Shown here in pieces: positions 7,172-14,585 of a DNA stretch of 64,000 nt. The translations under genes were made by a program, and so were the position numbers. The notes beneath the pieces were generated by a model. That model made no database searches. It was not told the DNA's origin and saw only the letters and a list, made by a program, of their open reading frames with translations. The DNA is from Stieleria varia (GTDB lineage: Bacteria; Planctomycetota; Planctomycetia; Pirellulales; Pirellulaceae). Location of the stretch: positions 3,658,001 to 3,722,000 of the forward strand of contig NZ_CP151726.1 in the NCBI RefSeq assembly GCF_038443385.1. The letters run 5' to 3'. Within the stretch, counting starts at the first letter, position 1. Each line of letters opens with the position of its first letter.

Positions 7172-9190
7172 ATGCTCCCTGCACTTTGCAAGTTGAACGT
7201 TTCAGATCTCATTGAAGATCAAGTCAATGTCGAACCAGAGGCAGTTCGGCTCGCTTGTGTTCTTTCCGCATGGCCCTTCATTCCTTTCTCCGCCGTTCGG
7301 TCCTGTCGAAAGGCACTCGACCCGAAATATCCGTGCTATCTGGAATCACAACTGTGTTGGTCCACGATGGTAGAAGGGAACGCGGTCGATGGTGTGTCGC
7401 TTGAAAGTAGTTTTCGAATTCAAGCGATGTACAGGCTCCAGGCTTTCATTCAAACATCCGGAGACAGCGTACGCAATGAGGTTGTGTCGCTCCGGCAGTC
7501 ACTGGAGCGTTGGTTTGTTGACGTCTCGCCACTATTGCAGATCGAGGCGGAGATCGCCTGGAACTATTTGCTCATGCCATCGACTGAGTATCAAGAGTTT
7601 ATCGAGAGGCAATTGCGCGACATTCTTCTTACTGCCCTTAGTGAGGGGAGAACGGGCGTGCTCGGTTGGATTTCTGCTGCAAGTCGGAGACTGCCAAGCG
7701 AGTGCGTCCAAGGGCAAATGGCCTGGTTTTTGCGTCAGCTATGCGATGAGAAAGGGCATTTAATGGACTCGGTCCGAATCCCCGACACAATTTCACCAGA
7801 TAACGTGATCGCACTGATGTCTGAGTTTCTTCCCACGACGATCGTAGGTGTCAACCGAACGAAAGGAAGGATTGAATTTGGACCTCCCTCTTCAAGCCGC
7901 ACAGTTGGTGTTGTGTTGATCGATACGCAACCGCTGGTCGTGTCGATAAGAGAGAATGAGGTACCCAACTCCCGCAGTCAGCGCGTTTTTCTCGAGCGAG
8001 GTCAGGTCACGCAGGTCGAGTGCGGAGACGGCGAGATTACCTTAGAAAACCTAGGTAGTCAGACATTTACCATGAGGGCATTGTCAGGAGGAAATTGCCC
8101 CGCGAAGCATGCGGCTTCCACGGCTATCATTAAAGCAAAGCTGGCTATGAACAAGAGGATCCGTTTAAAGGCTGTCGTTGTTCGATCACTCGAAGCTGGT
8201 TACGTGGTACGGCTACCAGAAATGGATGCGACCGCGTTCATGGTTTCTCCTGAACATGAGTTGGTTGTCGACGACGAACTCACCGTGGTTGTGAATCGCG
8301 TTTATCCTGATAAGCGATGGATTGGCGTTGTTCCCAAGGTCTATCCTCGAAACCTGAATTCTGTTGAGCGAAGTTCGCTTTTACATGTTCCGGTCAATAA
8401 AATTCCAAAGAATGTCCAGCCCGGTGATACTTTTCAGGCAACAATGTTCAAGCATGGCAAACAACGGCCACCATACCAACGGAAAAGCGCCCATGTGTTC
8501 GTCGACCCACGCTGTTTGATTGGCGGAATTTACCATTCGCATCGTCCCGGACATTTACGATTCCCGAATGCGGTGCGTGAGCAAGACGGTCACTGGGTTC
8601 CTCCCATTGGCGAAAAAATGGAAATTTTTGCGAGCGGAATCGTCGGCAACTGCTGGCAATTTAGACTCCGACGCCTTCGCGATGGGCAAGACTGGGAGCC
8701 GCAACGCACCGCGTTGCGATTCAATACGGTTATTCCCGCGACCATTGTCTCCATTCAGCAGGATGGTGTTGTTCTGGAAGCGCCCCACGGTCAGGAATTG
8801 TGGTTGCCGAAATACGAATTCAGTCCACCGATTCGGGCCGAGGACCCCATTTTGCTGACGGTCGGCCAGCAAGTATCTGTGCGCGTTCTCCGTGTTGCTG
8901 AAGTGGCACGAAGTAGGTACTTGGTCAGCTTGCGAGCGGCGGGAGCGCCATTTATCGACGAGCTGCATCCAAATGAGACTTTGTTCGGAATCGTCGATCG
9001 TCGATTGAATAATGGTGAGTACATGGTATTACTCGATCCCTTACCTCGGATCTCCCAATCGGCGTTCTGGGCGAGGACTGACGGATGTCAGAACATGGTA
9101 TTGTCACCGAAGGTGCGCATAAGAGCACAGGTTGCTCGCGTGCAAAGGAAACTCTGGCTTTTGATCGTGAACAATGTGGTTGTGCAATGA
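7172..9190 (+). CDS. Large helical plus S1/OB-fold repeat protein, last gene of the TIR-MoxR operon
   Basis: 672 residues, not recognised as a whole. Residues 1-225 are mainly helical (for example RLACVLSAWPFIPFSAVRSCRKAL), resembling the helical part that follows the vWA domain in SAV_2336-like proteins. Residues about 235-305 are beta-rich. Three segments then look like S1/OB-fold barrels: about 329-390 (RLKAVVVRSLEAGYVVRL ... VGVVPKV), about 527-600 (PATIVSIQQDGVVLEA ... RYLVSLRAA) and about 605-670 (LFGIVDRRLNNGEYMVLL). S1 folds commonly bind RNA or single-stranded nucleic acid, so this subunit could be the target-recognition arm; that is inference. It follows gene three after 63 nt on the same strand. 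No TM or signal peptide. Confidence 0.6.
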   Translation: MLPALCKLNVSDLIEDQVNVEPEAVRLACVLSAWPFIPFSAVRSCRKALDPKYPCYLESQLCWSTMVEGNAVDGVSLESSFRIQAMYRLQAFIQTSGDSVRNEVVSLRQSLERWFVDVSPLLQIEAEIAWNYLLMPSTEYQEFIERQLRDILLTALSEGRTGVLGWISAASRRLPSECVQGQMAWFLRQLCDEKGHLMDSVRIPDTISPDNVIALMSEFLPTTIVGVNRTKGRIEFGPPSSSRTVGVVLIDTQPLVVSIRENEVPNSRSQRVFLERGQVTQVECGDGEITLENLGSQTFTMRALSGGNCPAKHAASTAIIKAKLAMNKRIRLKAVVVRSLEAGYVVRLPEMDATAFMVSPEHELVVDDELTVVVNRVYPDKRWIGVVPKVYPRNLNSVERSSLLHVPVNKIPKNVQPGDTFQATMFKHGKQRPPYQRKSAHVFVDPRCLIGGIYHSHRPGHLRFPNAVREQDGHWVPPIGEKMEIFASGIVGNCWQFRLRRLRDGQDWEPQRTALRFNTVIPATIVSIQQDGVVLEAPHGQELWLPKYEFSPPIRAEDPILLTVGQQVSVRVLRVAEVARSRYLVSLRAAGAPFIDELHPNETLFGIVDRRLNNGEYMVLLDPLPRISQSAFWARTDGCQNMVLSPKVRIRAQVARVQRKLWLLIVNNVVVQ

Positions 9191-9196
9191 CGGGGA

Positions 9197-9216
9197 CTCA
9201 GAGAATACTGAGGTTT
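9197..9216 (+). terminator. Weak terminator-like hairpin after the TIR-MoxR operon
   Basis: A 5-bp stem (CTCAG with CTGAG) with a 6-nt loop is followed by GTTTT, 7 nt after the last stop of the operon. Position is right, but the stem is short. Confidence 0.3.
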
Positions 9217-9235
9217 TCTTCCCGAGGGAACATCC

Positions 9236-9259
9236 ACGACGCTACATTGATTGATATCG
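9236..9259. repeat. 24-bp intergenic repeat, copy 1
   Basis: CACGACGCTAC followed by two variable bases and TTGATTGATATCG-type sequence recurs at 11977-12000 (CTGATTGATATCG). The second copy directly follows 57-bp repeat B, so both may be pieces of one longer element. Confidence 0.6.
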
Positions 9260-9265
9260 AATTGC

Positions 9266-9300
9266 GATCTATGCAGGCACAGGACGTGCATGCATAGATC
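9266..9300. repeat. Inverted repeat, 10-bp arms
   Basis: GATCTATGCA at 9266-9275 is the perfect reverse complement of TGCATAGATC at 9291-9300, with a 15-nt loop. It lies in the spacer between the TIR-MoxR operon and the zinc-ribbon fragment. It may be a mobile-element end or a hairpin; no T-run follows. Confidence 0.5.
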
Positions 9301-9364
9301 GGGCGTTGAACTTTGTCGGAGGCTGGCAGTCCCGTAGGACTTGGATCGGAGCGTCCGATCCGCC

Positions 9365-9745
9365 TCAAAAAGATTCTATCTCGAATGACACTCCCGGTGT
9401 CAAACCAGGCAGGTACATCTGGATCGATTTTGCCGGTTCCAGCCCCGTTTCCTTTGCGACTTCTACCTGCGTTTCCAGGTACCAGTCGTAATAATCCGAA
9501 CCATATTGGGCCGTCCAGAACTCTCGGTGTGACTCCCGCTGACGCTCCGCGTACCACTCCGGACACGTCTCACTCTCCCGCCAAAACAGCTCTTTCCATG
9601 TCGGTTTGGGCGTCTCACACACCAACCTTAGCTCGATGCTCCCGCAGTGCGCACACTCGGGCAACGATGCGACCTCCCACTCCGACTCCATCGAATCGAC
9701 CGCTTCGGTCGGCGTTTCCCAGACCTCCGGCTCTGTCCCCAGCAA
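9365..9745 (-). pseudogene. Zinc-ribbon fragment, possible remnant of an IS91-type transposase C-terminus
   Basis: 126 residues from a TTG at 9745; the frame stays open further upstream (to beyond 9850) without an ATG and without recognisable sequence, so the start is unclear. The composition is protein-like rather than antisense-like, with an ECAHCGS zinc-ribbon half, then a Trp/Tyr/Glu-rich tail (PTWKELFWRE, CPEWYAE, FWTAQYGSDYYDWYLE). A CxxC ribbon followed by a P-x-W-x-E-L segment resembles the C-terminal part of some IS91-like transposases, but no catalytic region is present. A 12-nt tandem duplication (around 9740-9770) sits at its 5' end. It could instead be a small intact zinc-ribbon protein. 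It is isolated on the minus strand between plus-strand genes. Confidence 0.4.
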
Positions 9746-9981
9746 CTCCTGCAGTCCCCAGCAACTCCTGTGATGACCTTCCCGCGTTCTGCGACAAAGC
9801 CATTGAGGAGTTCGCGGAAGGAAAACACGCCGCCCAGAACGCTTGATCTCCCCGAATCGACCCGAAAGGTCGTCCGGATCGGCCGCGGTGCTTGATGAGC
9901 AACGTGGCTCATCACGGTGATGCCTTTACTCGACACTCCCACATACTTTTCGACTTCCCGGCCCCAAACCCCAAAGTATCC

Positions 9982-10467
9982 ATGGACACTCAACAAAAAC
10001 TCATCGACCTGCTTCATGACTTCGACACCGCCATGTTTGTTACTCGCGGAGATCACGGAGCACTCTTTGCGCGACCGATGGCGGTCGCCCAAGTGGAGGA
10101 CGACGGCCATATTTGGTTTGTAACGGACCGGCACTCGGGGAAGATCGCCGATTTGATGCTCGATCCCGACACGGTCGTGACGATGCAAGGATCCAATAAG
10201 TTCGTTTCGATCACCGGTACCGCACACGCGGTGGATGATCGAGCAAAGCTAGACGAGCTTTGGAAGGAAGCTTGGAAAGTCTGGTTTCCCGAGGGCAAGG
10301 CGAGTGACTCGATCGTTCTACTGAGAGTCGAACCATCCAGTGGCGAATACTGGGACAATTCGGGTTTGACCGGTGTGAAGTACCTGCTGAAAGCAGGAAA
10401 GGCATACTTGCAGGGCAATCGGCCGGAAACGGATGCGTCCACCAACGCTTCCGTCTCACTCCAGTGA
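9982..10467 (+). CDS. PNPOx-fold protein of the general stress protein 26 family
   Basis: 161 residues from the ATG at 9982. The frame is open back to 9892, but the extra 30 residues are not typical and the family normally starts with the helix before AMFVTRGDHG. Split-barrel flavin-binding features include ARPMAVAQVEDDGHIWFVTDRHSGK near the N-terminus and KFVSITGTAHAVDD in the middle. The C-terminal WFPEG ... SIVLLRVEPSSGEYWDNSG block is characteristic of general stress protein 26-like members. These are small cytoplasmic proteins that bind FMN or FAD, with poorly defined oxidoreductase roles in stress. It is a single gene with no partner on its strand. Confidence 0.85.
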   Translation: MDTQQKLIDLLHDFDTAMFVTRGDHGALFARPMAVAQVEDDGHIWFVTDRHSGKIADLMLDPDTVVTMQGSNKFVSITGTAHAVDDRAKLDELWKEAWKVWFPEGKASDSIVLLRVEPSSGEYWDNSGLTGVKYLLKAGKAYLQGNRPETDASTNASVSLQ

Positions 10468-10504
10468 ATCATGCGACCACTTTGAAACGAATCTGCGTCA
10501 ATTG

Positions 10505-10640
10505 AGTGTGGTGCGCGAAAGTGGACTTGTGAGGTGGTGCTGTTTTTGGGGGCCACCAGGAAGCTTGCGCCGCTCGGGCGGCGGCTTCCAACTCAGTCGG
10601 CGTTAGGTAGCCGAGAGATGAGTGGCGAAGTGGCAACAAA
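10505..10640 (-). pseudogene. Remnant of an IS3-family transposase (OrfB 3' end)
   Basis: On the minus strand this encodes LRHSSLGYLTPTELEAAAR, close to the RPHSSLGYxTPxEFxA motif that ends IS3-family OrfB transposases. The upstream catalytic DDE core is absent; the frame continues to 10801 without recognisable transposase sequence, and the canonical RP before HSSLGY is altered to LR. Intact IS ends were not identified. A short direct repeat (AATTGGCCCGC, twice) lies at about 10771-10797. This is a dead insertion-sequence scar inside the island. Confidence 0.6.
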
Positions 10641-10820
10641 GACAAGCCGCAATGACTCAAGTCGTTCCGAGTTGGCGTGGGCCACTCGTCGCCGTGCTTG
10701 GGCAGCGGATTTCGAAGCCCAGCGGGAACTCGTTCATCAATAGCCATCAAGTCAAGTTGGTGGGTGGCCCCAATTGGCCCGCCACAATTGGCCCGCACCA
10801 TTCAGCACTGCCCCTTAATC

Positions 10821-11882
10821 TCAGCGCGATTTGACAAGATCATTCTCGGTGATGAACAGGTCGTCTTGCGTAAGCATACTGCCATGCAACTTCGCTTTTT
10901 GGACAAATTGTGACAACCATTTAGGCGTACCTGTTGTATGTAAAAGCAAGTTCGCCTCAGCACCGGTATGTTCAACACTCACCTGCAGTATGAGATGATC
11001 CTTCATGGTTCTGTCTCTCTTGGTGCATCTCCACACTGGATGTACCTGCGGCGAAACGATTACGTCCGCCGAGAATGGATCAAAAGAGTCAAAGCTAATG
11101 TCAAGACTGCATGTCCAACGATTGGATATTGTCATGCATTCATCAATCAACTCCGGTAACTCATCCGGAAATGCGTTCTTTTCTAGAAAAGCCCAATCGG
11201 GAGGCCCAAATTCTGCGAACGCGACTTTTTGAACCATTTCCCACACATGCTTGCTCGTCTTTTTTGTTCTCATCAATCGACAGCAGATCCAGTCGGGGCA
11301 TTTGGCGGTACTGGGGCGGCAGGATGCGGCGAAGAACTGGTAGTCTTTGAGATCGATTCGGTCGGGAACAAATTGCACGCTGGCGTCTCCCACTTCAAGG
11401 TGATCTTCAACGCCTAGCTTTTCTGCAATTTGAGCGTAAATCCTCGTCAGTTCCGGCATCGGAATTTCATCGCGACTGGGATCAAACGTGACGCTAAAAC
11501 CATCGAAGAGTCGCTCTCGGATATTGTTTCGAGATCGGTCGATTGAGATAGCAATGCCGCTATCCCATTTGAATGAAAAGTTTTGATCGAATTGCGATGG
11601 CCTCCAGAACGCCTTCTCCAGCCACTTTGACAACTTGCTGCTGAATCTCGCTTGCAAATCAATTGAGCCGGGTAATCCTGACGCAAAATCACAGGGCTTC
11701 AACCAAGCGGGTGACGAGCATGGAACGCGTATCTGTTCCTCATCACAGTCTGTTAAATCTTGAATGTTCGACAACGCGACCTCTTTGGTCGCTAGGAGCT
11801 TCTTTTGAATGGCCTTGCTTTGCTTTTCTGGATCCTCTGTGATCACACGAAAGCCTATGGTGACGTCAAAGTCCCAAAACAT
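10821..11882 (-). CDS. Hypothetical protein (353 aa), orphan
   Basis: Not recognised. The protein starts MFWDFDVTIGFRVITED and has no signal peptide or TM segment. It is soluble and rich in Asp, Ser, Phe and Trp, with several Cys (CDEEQ, PCSSP, the ICC pair near residue 190, ECM), but no clear metal motif. The mixed alpha/beta pattern with many short hydrophobic strands looks like a real folded protein rather than an antisense frame. Base composition is nearer to the TIR operon than to the fab cluster. It sits between the IS3 remnant and 57-bp repeat B, so it is probably cargo of the same accessory region. It could be a small defence or immunity gene, but nothing in the sequence proves this. 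Confidence 0.6.
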   Translation of the reverse strand: MFWDFDVTIGFRVITEDPEKQSKAIQKKLLATKEVALSNIQDLTDCDEEQIRVPCSSPAWLKPCDFASGLPGSIDLQARFSSKLSKWLEKAFWRPSQFDQNFSFKWDSGIAISIDRSRNNIRERLFDGFSVTFDPSRDEIPMPELTRIYAQIAEKLGVEDHLEVGDASVQFVPDRIDLKDYQFFAASCRPSTAKCPDWICCRLMRTKKTSKHVWEMVQKVAFAEFGPPDWAFLEKNAFPDELPELIDECMTISNRWTCSLDISFDSFDPFSADVIVSPQVHPVWRCTKRDRTMKDHLILQVSVEHTGAEANLLLHTTGTPKWLSQFVQKAKLHGSMLTQDDLFITENDLVKSR

Positions 11883-11904
11883 CGCTGTCGTCCTTACGTG
11901 AAAA

Positions 11905-11961
11905 GCATGTCATGGGGCTCACGCCCCATGCTTTATGCTGCCGTCGCATCCGCGACTGAGA
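11905..11961. repeat. 57-bp intergenic repeat, copy B
   Basis: Same sequence and orientation as copy A at 2405-2461 (56 of 57 bases). The internal hairpin is at 11911-11918 and 11923-11930. It marks the right edge of the accessory region, just upstream of the orphan gene and about 45 nt beyond the 3' end of the fab cluster. Confidence 0.9.
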
Positions 11962-11976
11962 CTTCTGCCGAAACTC

Positions 11977-12000
11977 ACGACGCTACTCTGATTGATATCG
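11977..12000. repeat. 24-bp intergenic repeat, copy 2
   Basis: Matches 9236-9259 except for two or three bases. It lies between repeat B and the stop of the FabF-type gene. Confidence 0.6.
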
Positions 12001-12006
12001 CCAAGC

Positions 12007-13284
12007 TTAGCCGTCGAAGCGGCTGAGGCAGAGGGTGACGTTTTGGCCGCCGAAACCGAAGCTGTTGTTCAGCGCGTACTGGATCTTGGCTTCGCGTGCC
12101 ACGTTGGGGACGTAGTCGAGGTCACACAACGGGTCGGGGTTTTCGTAGTTGATGGTCGGCGGCAATACCGAGTCTCGGATGCTCAGCAAGCAAACGATCA
12201 TCTCGGTCACGCCTGCGGCGGCGATCAGGTGCCCCATCATGCTCTTGGTGCTGCTGACGGGAATGTTGATCGCGTTCTCACCGAACACTTCTTTGCAAGC
12301 CAGCGTTTCGACTTTGTCGTTCACCGTCGTGCTGGTGCCGTGGGCGTTGACGTATTGAATATCACTGGGATTCAAACCGGCGTCGGCGATGGACATCCGC
12401 ATCGCTGCGATTCCGCCGTGCCCGTCCGGTGGGATGTCGGTGATTCGGTAGGCGTCGGCGGTGGTACCGTAGCCTGCGATCTCACCATAGATCTTCGCAC
12501 CGCGTTTCTTGGCGGACTCCAGTTCCTCCAAGATCACCATTGCGGAACCTTCCCCGAGCACGAAACCATTTCGCAGGCGATCAAAGGGGCGGCTGGCCTT
12601 GGTGGGTTCGTCGTTGCTTTCGCTCAGCGCGGTCAGCAAGTTGAACCCGGTCACGCCGAAGGGATGGATCATGCTGTGCGTGCCGCCGGCGATCATCACG
12701 TCGGCGTCACCGCGTCGGATGATCTCGGTGGCTTCCCCGATCGCCTGGCTGCTGGCTGCGCAGGCGGTGAGGCAGTTCAGGTTGGGTCCTTGGGCATTGA
12801 ACAGCGTGGCCAAATGCGCCGCGGGCATGTTGGGTTCTTGCTCGAGTTCCTTGGCGGGGTTAAGCAGCTCCAGTCCCTTGGCGATGAACTTTGCAGCGTC
12901 ATACTCACCGTCTGCCAGCGCGGCGGACATCATTCTGGCAAAGGTTTGAAAGTCCTGGTTGCCTTCGCCGCTGCCCATGTAGACGCCGAAGCGAACGGGA
13001 TCGTTGATCGAGTCCAACACGCCACTGTCGTGGACGGCTTGTTGTGCAGCACCGATGGCGAACTTGGTGTGACGACCAAGGCTTTCGGCACCGGGGATTC
13101 CTTCGGGCGACAGTTCCCAGTTCTTGATCTCGGCGCTGATCTTGGTCGGAAAACCTGACGCATCAAACAGCGTGGTGTAAGCCACTCCGCTCTTGCTTTC
13201 TTTCAACCCGGCCCACACCGTTTCGGCGTCATGCCCCATGGGGTTGATCATTCCAATACCGGTAACGACGACTCGGCGACGCAT
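12007..13284 (-). CDS. fabF: Beta-ketoacyl-ACP synthase II (FabF-type KAS)
   Basis: 425 residues, normal for KAS II. It condenses malonyl-ACP with an acyl-ACP in fatty-acid or polyketide-type chain elongation in the cytoplasm. The Cys-His-His triad is visible: C175 in LTACAASSQ, H315 in NAHGTST and H352 in SMMGHLIAAAG. The start RRRVVVTGIGMINPMG and end NNSFGFGGQN are typical. It is the last gene of a minus-strand cluster (dehydratase-like, ACP, dehydratase-like, KAS). Because the cluster carries its own ACP and two unusual dehydratases, it may serve a special lipid rather than bulk fatty acid synthesis (inference). The symbol is used for family; this may be a paralogue of the housekeeping fabF. 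Confidence 0.93.
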   Translation of the reverse strand: MRRRVVVTGIGMINPMGHDAETVWAGLKESKSGVAYTTLFDASGFPTKISAEIKNWELSPEGIPGAESLGRHTKFAIGAAQQAVHDSGVLDSINDPVRFGVYMGSGEGNQDFQTFARMMSAALADGEYDAAKFIAKGLELLNPAKELEQEPNMPAAHLATLFNAQGPNLNCLTACAASSQAIGEATEIIRRGDADVMIAGGTHSMIHPFGVTGFNLLTALSESNDEPTKASRPFDRLRNGFVLGEGSAMVILEELESAKKRGAKIYGEIAGYGTTADAYRITDIPPDGHGGIAAMRMSIADAGLNPSDIQYVNAHGTSTTVNDKVETLACKEVFGENAINIPVSSTKSMMGHLIAAAGVTEMIVCLLSIRDSVLPPTINYENPDPLCDLDYVPNVAREAKIQYALNNSFGFGGQNVTLCLSRFDG

Positions 13285-13398
13285 GACGGGAACTCGTTTG
13301 AGGGTGGGGAGCCAGTTGACGATGAACCGAGGTCAGATCGGAATCCCGACTGATCGTTCAAGTCGGCAGAGGGATGGTCCGACGCGAATGGGGGTATT

Positions 13399-13905
13399 CT
13401 ACAGGTTTTTGTATTTGGGGAACCGGGTTCCATTCGCGTCCACCGCGACGTGAAAGAAATTCATCATGCGAAGCATGGATTCCAAATCGCCATCGTCGAA
13501 GAGAGGGCCATCGACCATGAATCCTTCTTCCAAGAACGCGAACATCAGGTCGATCTCGGCTTGCAATTCACCATCACAATGGCTGGTGGAGGTCACTGTT
13601 GCCCCGTTGTCTTGGACGCCGTCCATTTTAACGCGGTACAGCAATCGGTCGCCGGTACGGGCTGGCCGATGAAACACCGCCTTGCCGACTTTCGCCAGCA
13701 CGACGCGTTTTTCGAACAAAAAATGCTCCGCAACCAGGATCCCGCCCATTTGGGCCATTCCTTCGATGATCAGCGGCGGTGGCAACATGGGGTAGCCGGG
13801 GCAGTAGTCATCGATCGCTTCTTCTGCCAAAGAAACGTTCTTGAAGCCTGCTGCATGCGAGCCACTCACAAATTCAGTGAACCGATCAACCCAAAACCAA
13901 CGCAT
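13399..13905 (-). CDS. FabZ/FabA-like hot-dog protein lacking the catalytic His
   Basis: 168 residues with the hot-dog dehydratase fold. The active-site helix region reads YCPGYPMLPPPLIIEGMAQ, aligning with the HFPGxPVMPGVLxxEAxAQ motif of FabZ. The catalytic His is Tyr here (Y34), while the Glu 14 residues later is kept (E48). The downstream strands (VVLAKVGKAVFHRPARTGDRL) fit the family. Without the His, normal dehydration of 3-hydroxyacyl-ACP is doubtful, so the protein may be a binding or structural partner, or use another mechanism. It lies between the ACP and FabF-type genes (70 nt from the ACP gene), so partnership with the intact dehydratase-like protein upstream is possible. Confidence 0.85.
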   Translation of the reverse strand: MRWFWVDRFTEFVSGSHAAGFKNVSLAEEAIDDYCPGYPMLPPPLIIEGMAQMGGILVAEHFLFEKRVVLAKVGKAVFHRPARTGDRLLYRVKMDGVQDNGATVTSTSHCDGELQAEIDLMFAFLEEGFMVDGPLFDDGDLESMLRMMNFFHVAVDANGTRFPKYKNL

Positions 13906-13975
13906 TGCCGCGATTTCTTTCCGCTACGGAGAAAAGTGGAGTTCGCCCGCCGGGATGCACCGGCGAGCGCTTCGA

Positions 13976-14365
13976 TCAGTCGGTGACTTTGGTGCCGACA
14001 TAGCGACACAAATCGCCGACGGTCAGCAAGTTGCTGAAGTCTTGGACGCGTGGGCTGTCGTCGAACTTGCTGAAATCTGCCCACGGCATGCGGCGTTTCA
14101 GTTCGGTCATGCCTTCGCTGGTGACCACACCACCACTGACGTACTGGCTGTTGGTCAAAATGTCTTCGGGCGAAAGTTCTTCGCGGGGAATCGTGATCCC
14201 GAACGCTTTTTCGAGTTTGAAAACGATATCCAAAAAGTCGATGGACTCGGCACCCAAATCGCCCACCAACGTGGCTTCCTCGGTCACTTCGTCGTCATCA
14301 ACGCCCAACGCGTCCACCAACGATTCTTGAACCTTGCCGAAAATCTCTTCTTCGCTCAGTGACAT
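13976..14365 (-). CDS. Acyl carrier protein with C-terminal extension
   Basis: 129 residues. Residues 1-80 are a standard ACP: EEEIFGKVQESLVDALGV, then the phosphopantetheine site GAESIDF with S41, then EKAFGITIP. The C-terminus is about 45 residues longer than a housekeeping ACP (about 78 aa) and ends VGDLCRYVG. The last part resembles a repeat of the final ACP helix (TVGDLCRYV), displaced by an inserted segment that includes MPWADFSKF. It carries acyl intermediates for the neighbouring KAS and dehydratases and needs 4'-phosphopantetheinylation. Gene order and extension suggest a dedicated ACP rather than the general AcpP. Confidence 0.9.
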   Translation of the reverse strand: MSLSEEEIFGKVQESLVDALGVDDDEVTEEATLVGDLGAESIDFLDIVFKLEKAFGITIPREELSPEDILTNSQYVSGGVVTSEGMTELKRRMPWADFSKFDDSPRVQDFSNLLTVGDLCRYVGTKVTD

Positions 14366-14585
14366 TTCAATCTGTCCTAAAAAGGTTAATGCGGCCTCGG
14401 CCGCGACTGCAAAATTTGATTCGTGTGCGATTGGTTGTCGCGTTCTTGTCGTACTGTTGCGTGCGACTTTACTTTGTATCGCCCCTGTTCCGTGCGGCTG
14501 TGCCCGACGGCCCTATCCACGCCATCGTGATCCACGCCATCGTGAATGTCATTCGCTCAACGCCGTCCAAGCGGACGGCAAACTC
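14366..14585. other. 220-bp spacer in the fab cluster
   Basis: No gene is seen. A 14-nt unit (CCACGCCATCGTGA) is tandemly duplicated at about 14518-14547. The spacer may carry an internal promoter for the ACP gene; no clear promoter was identified. Confidence 0.4.

Noticed and set aside
9313-9846. 177-codon plus-strand frame rich in Thr, Pro and Ser
   Set aside because: Low-complexity composition typical of an antisense frame; the minus-strand zinc-ribbon frame is more protein-like.
11992-13158. 388-codon plus-strand frame over the fab cluster
   Set aside because: It is antisense to FabF, whose catalytic triad and full length are clear on the minus strand.
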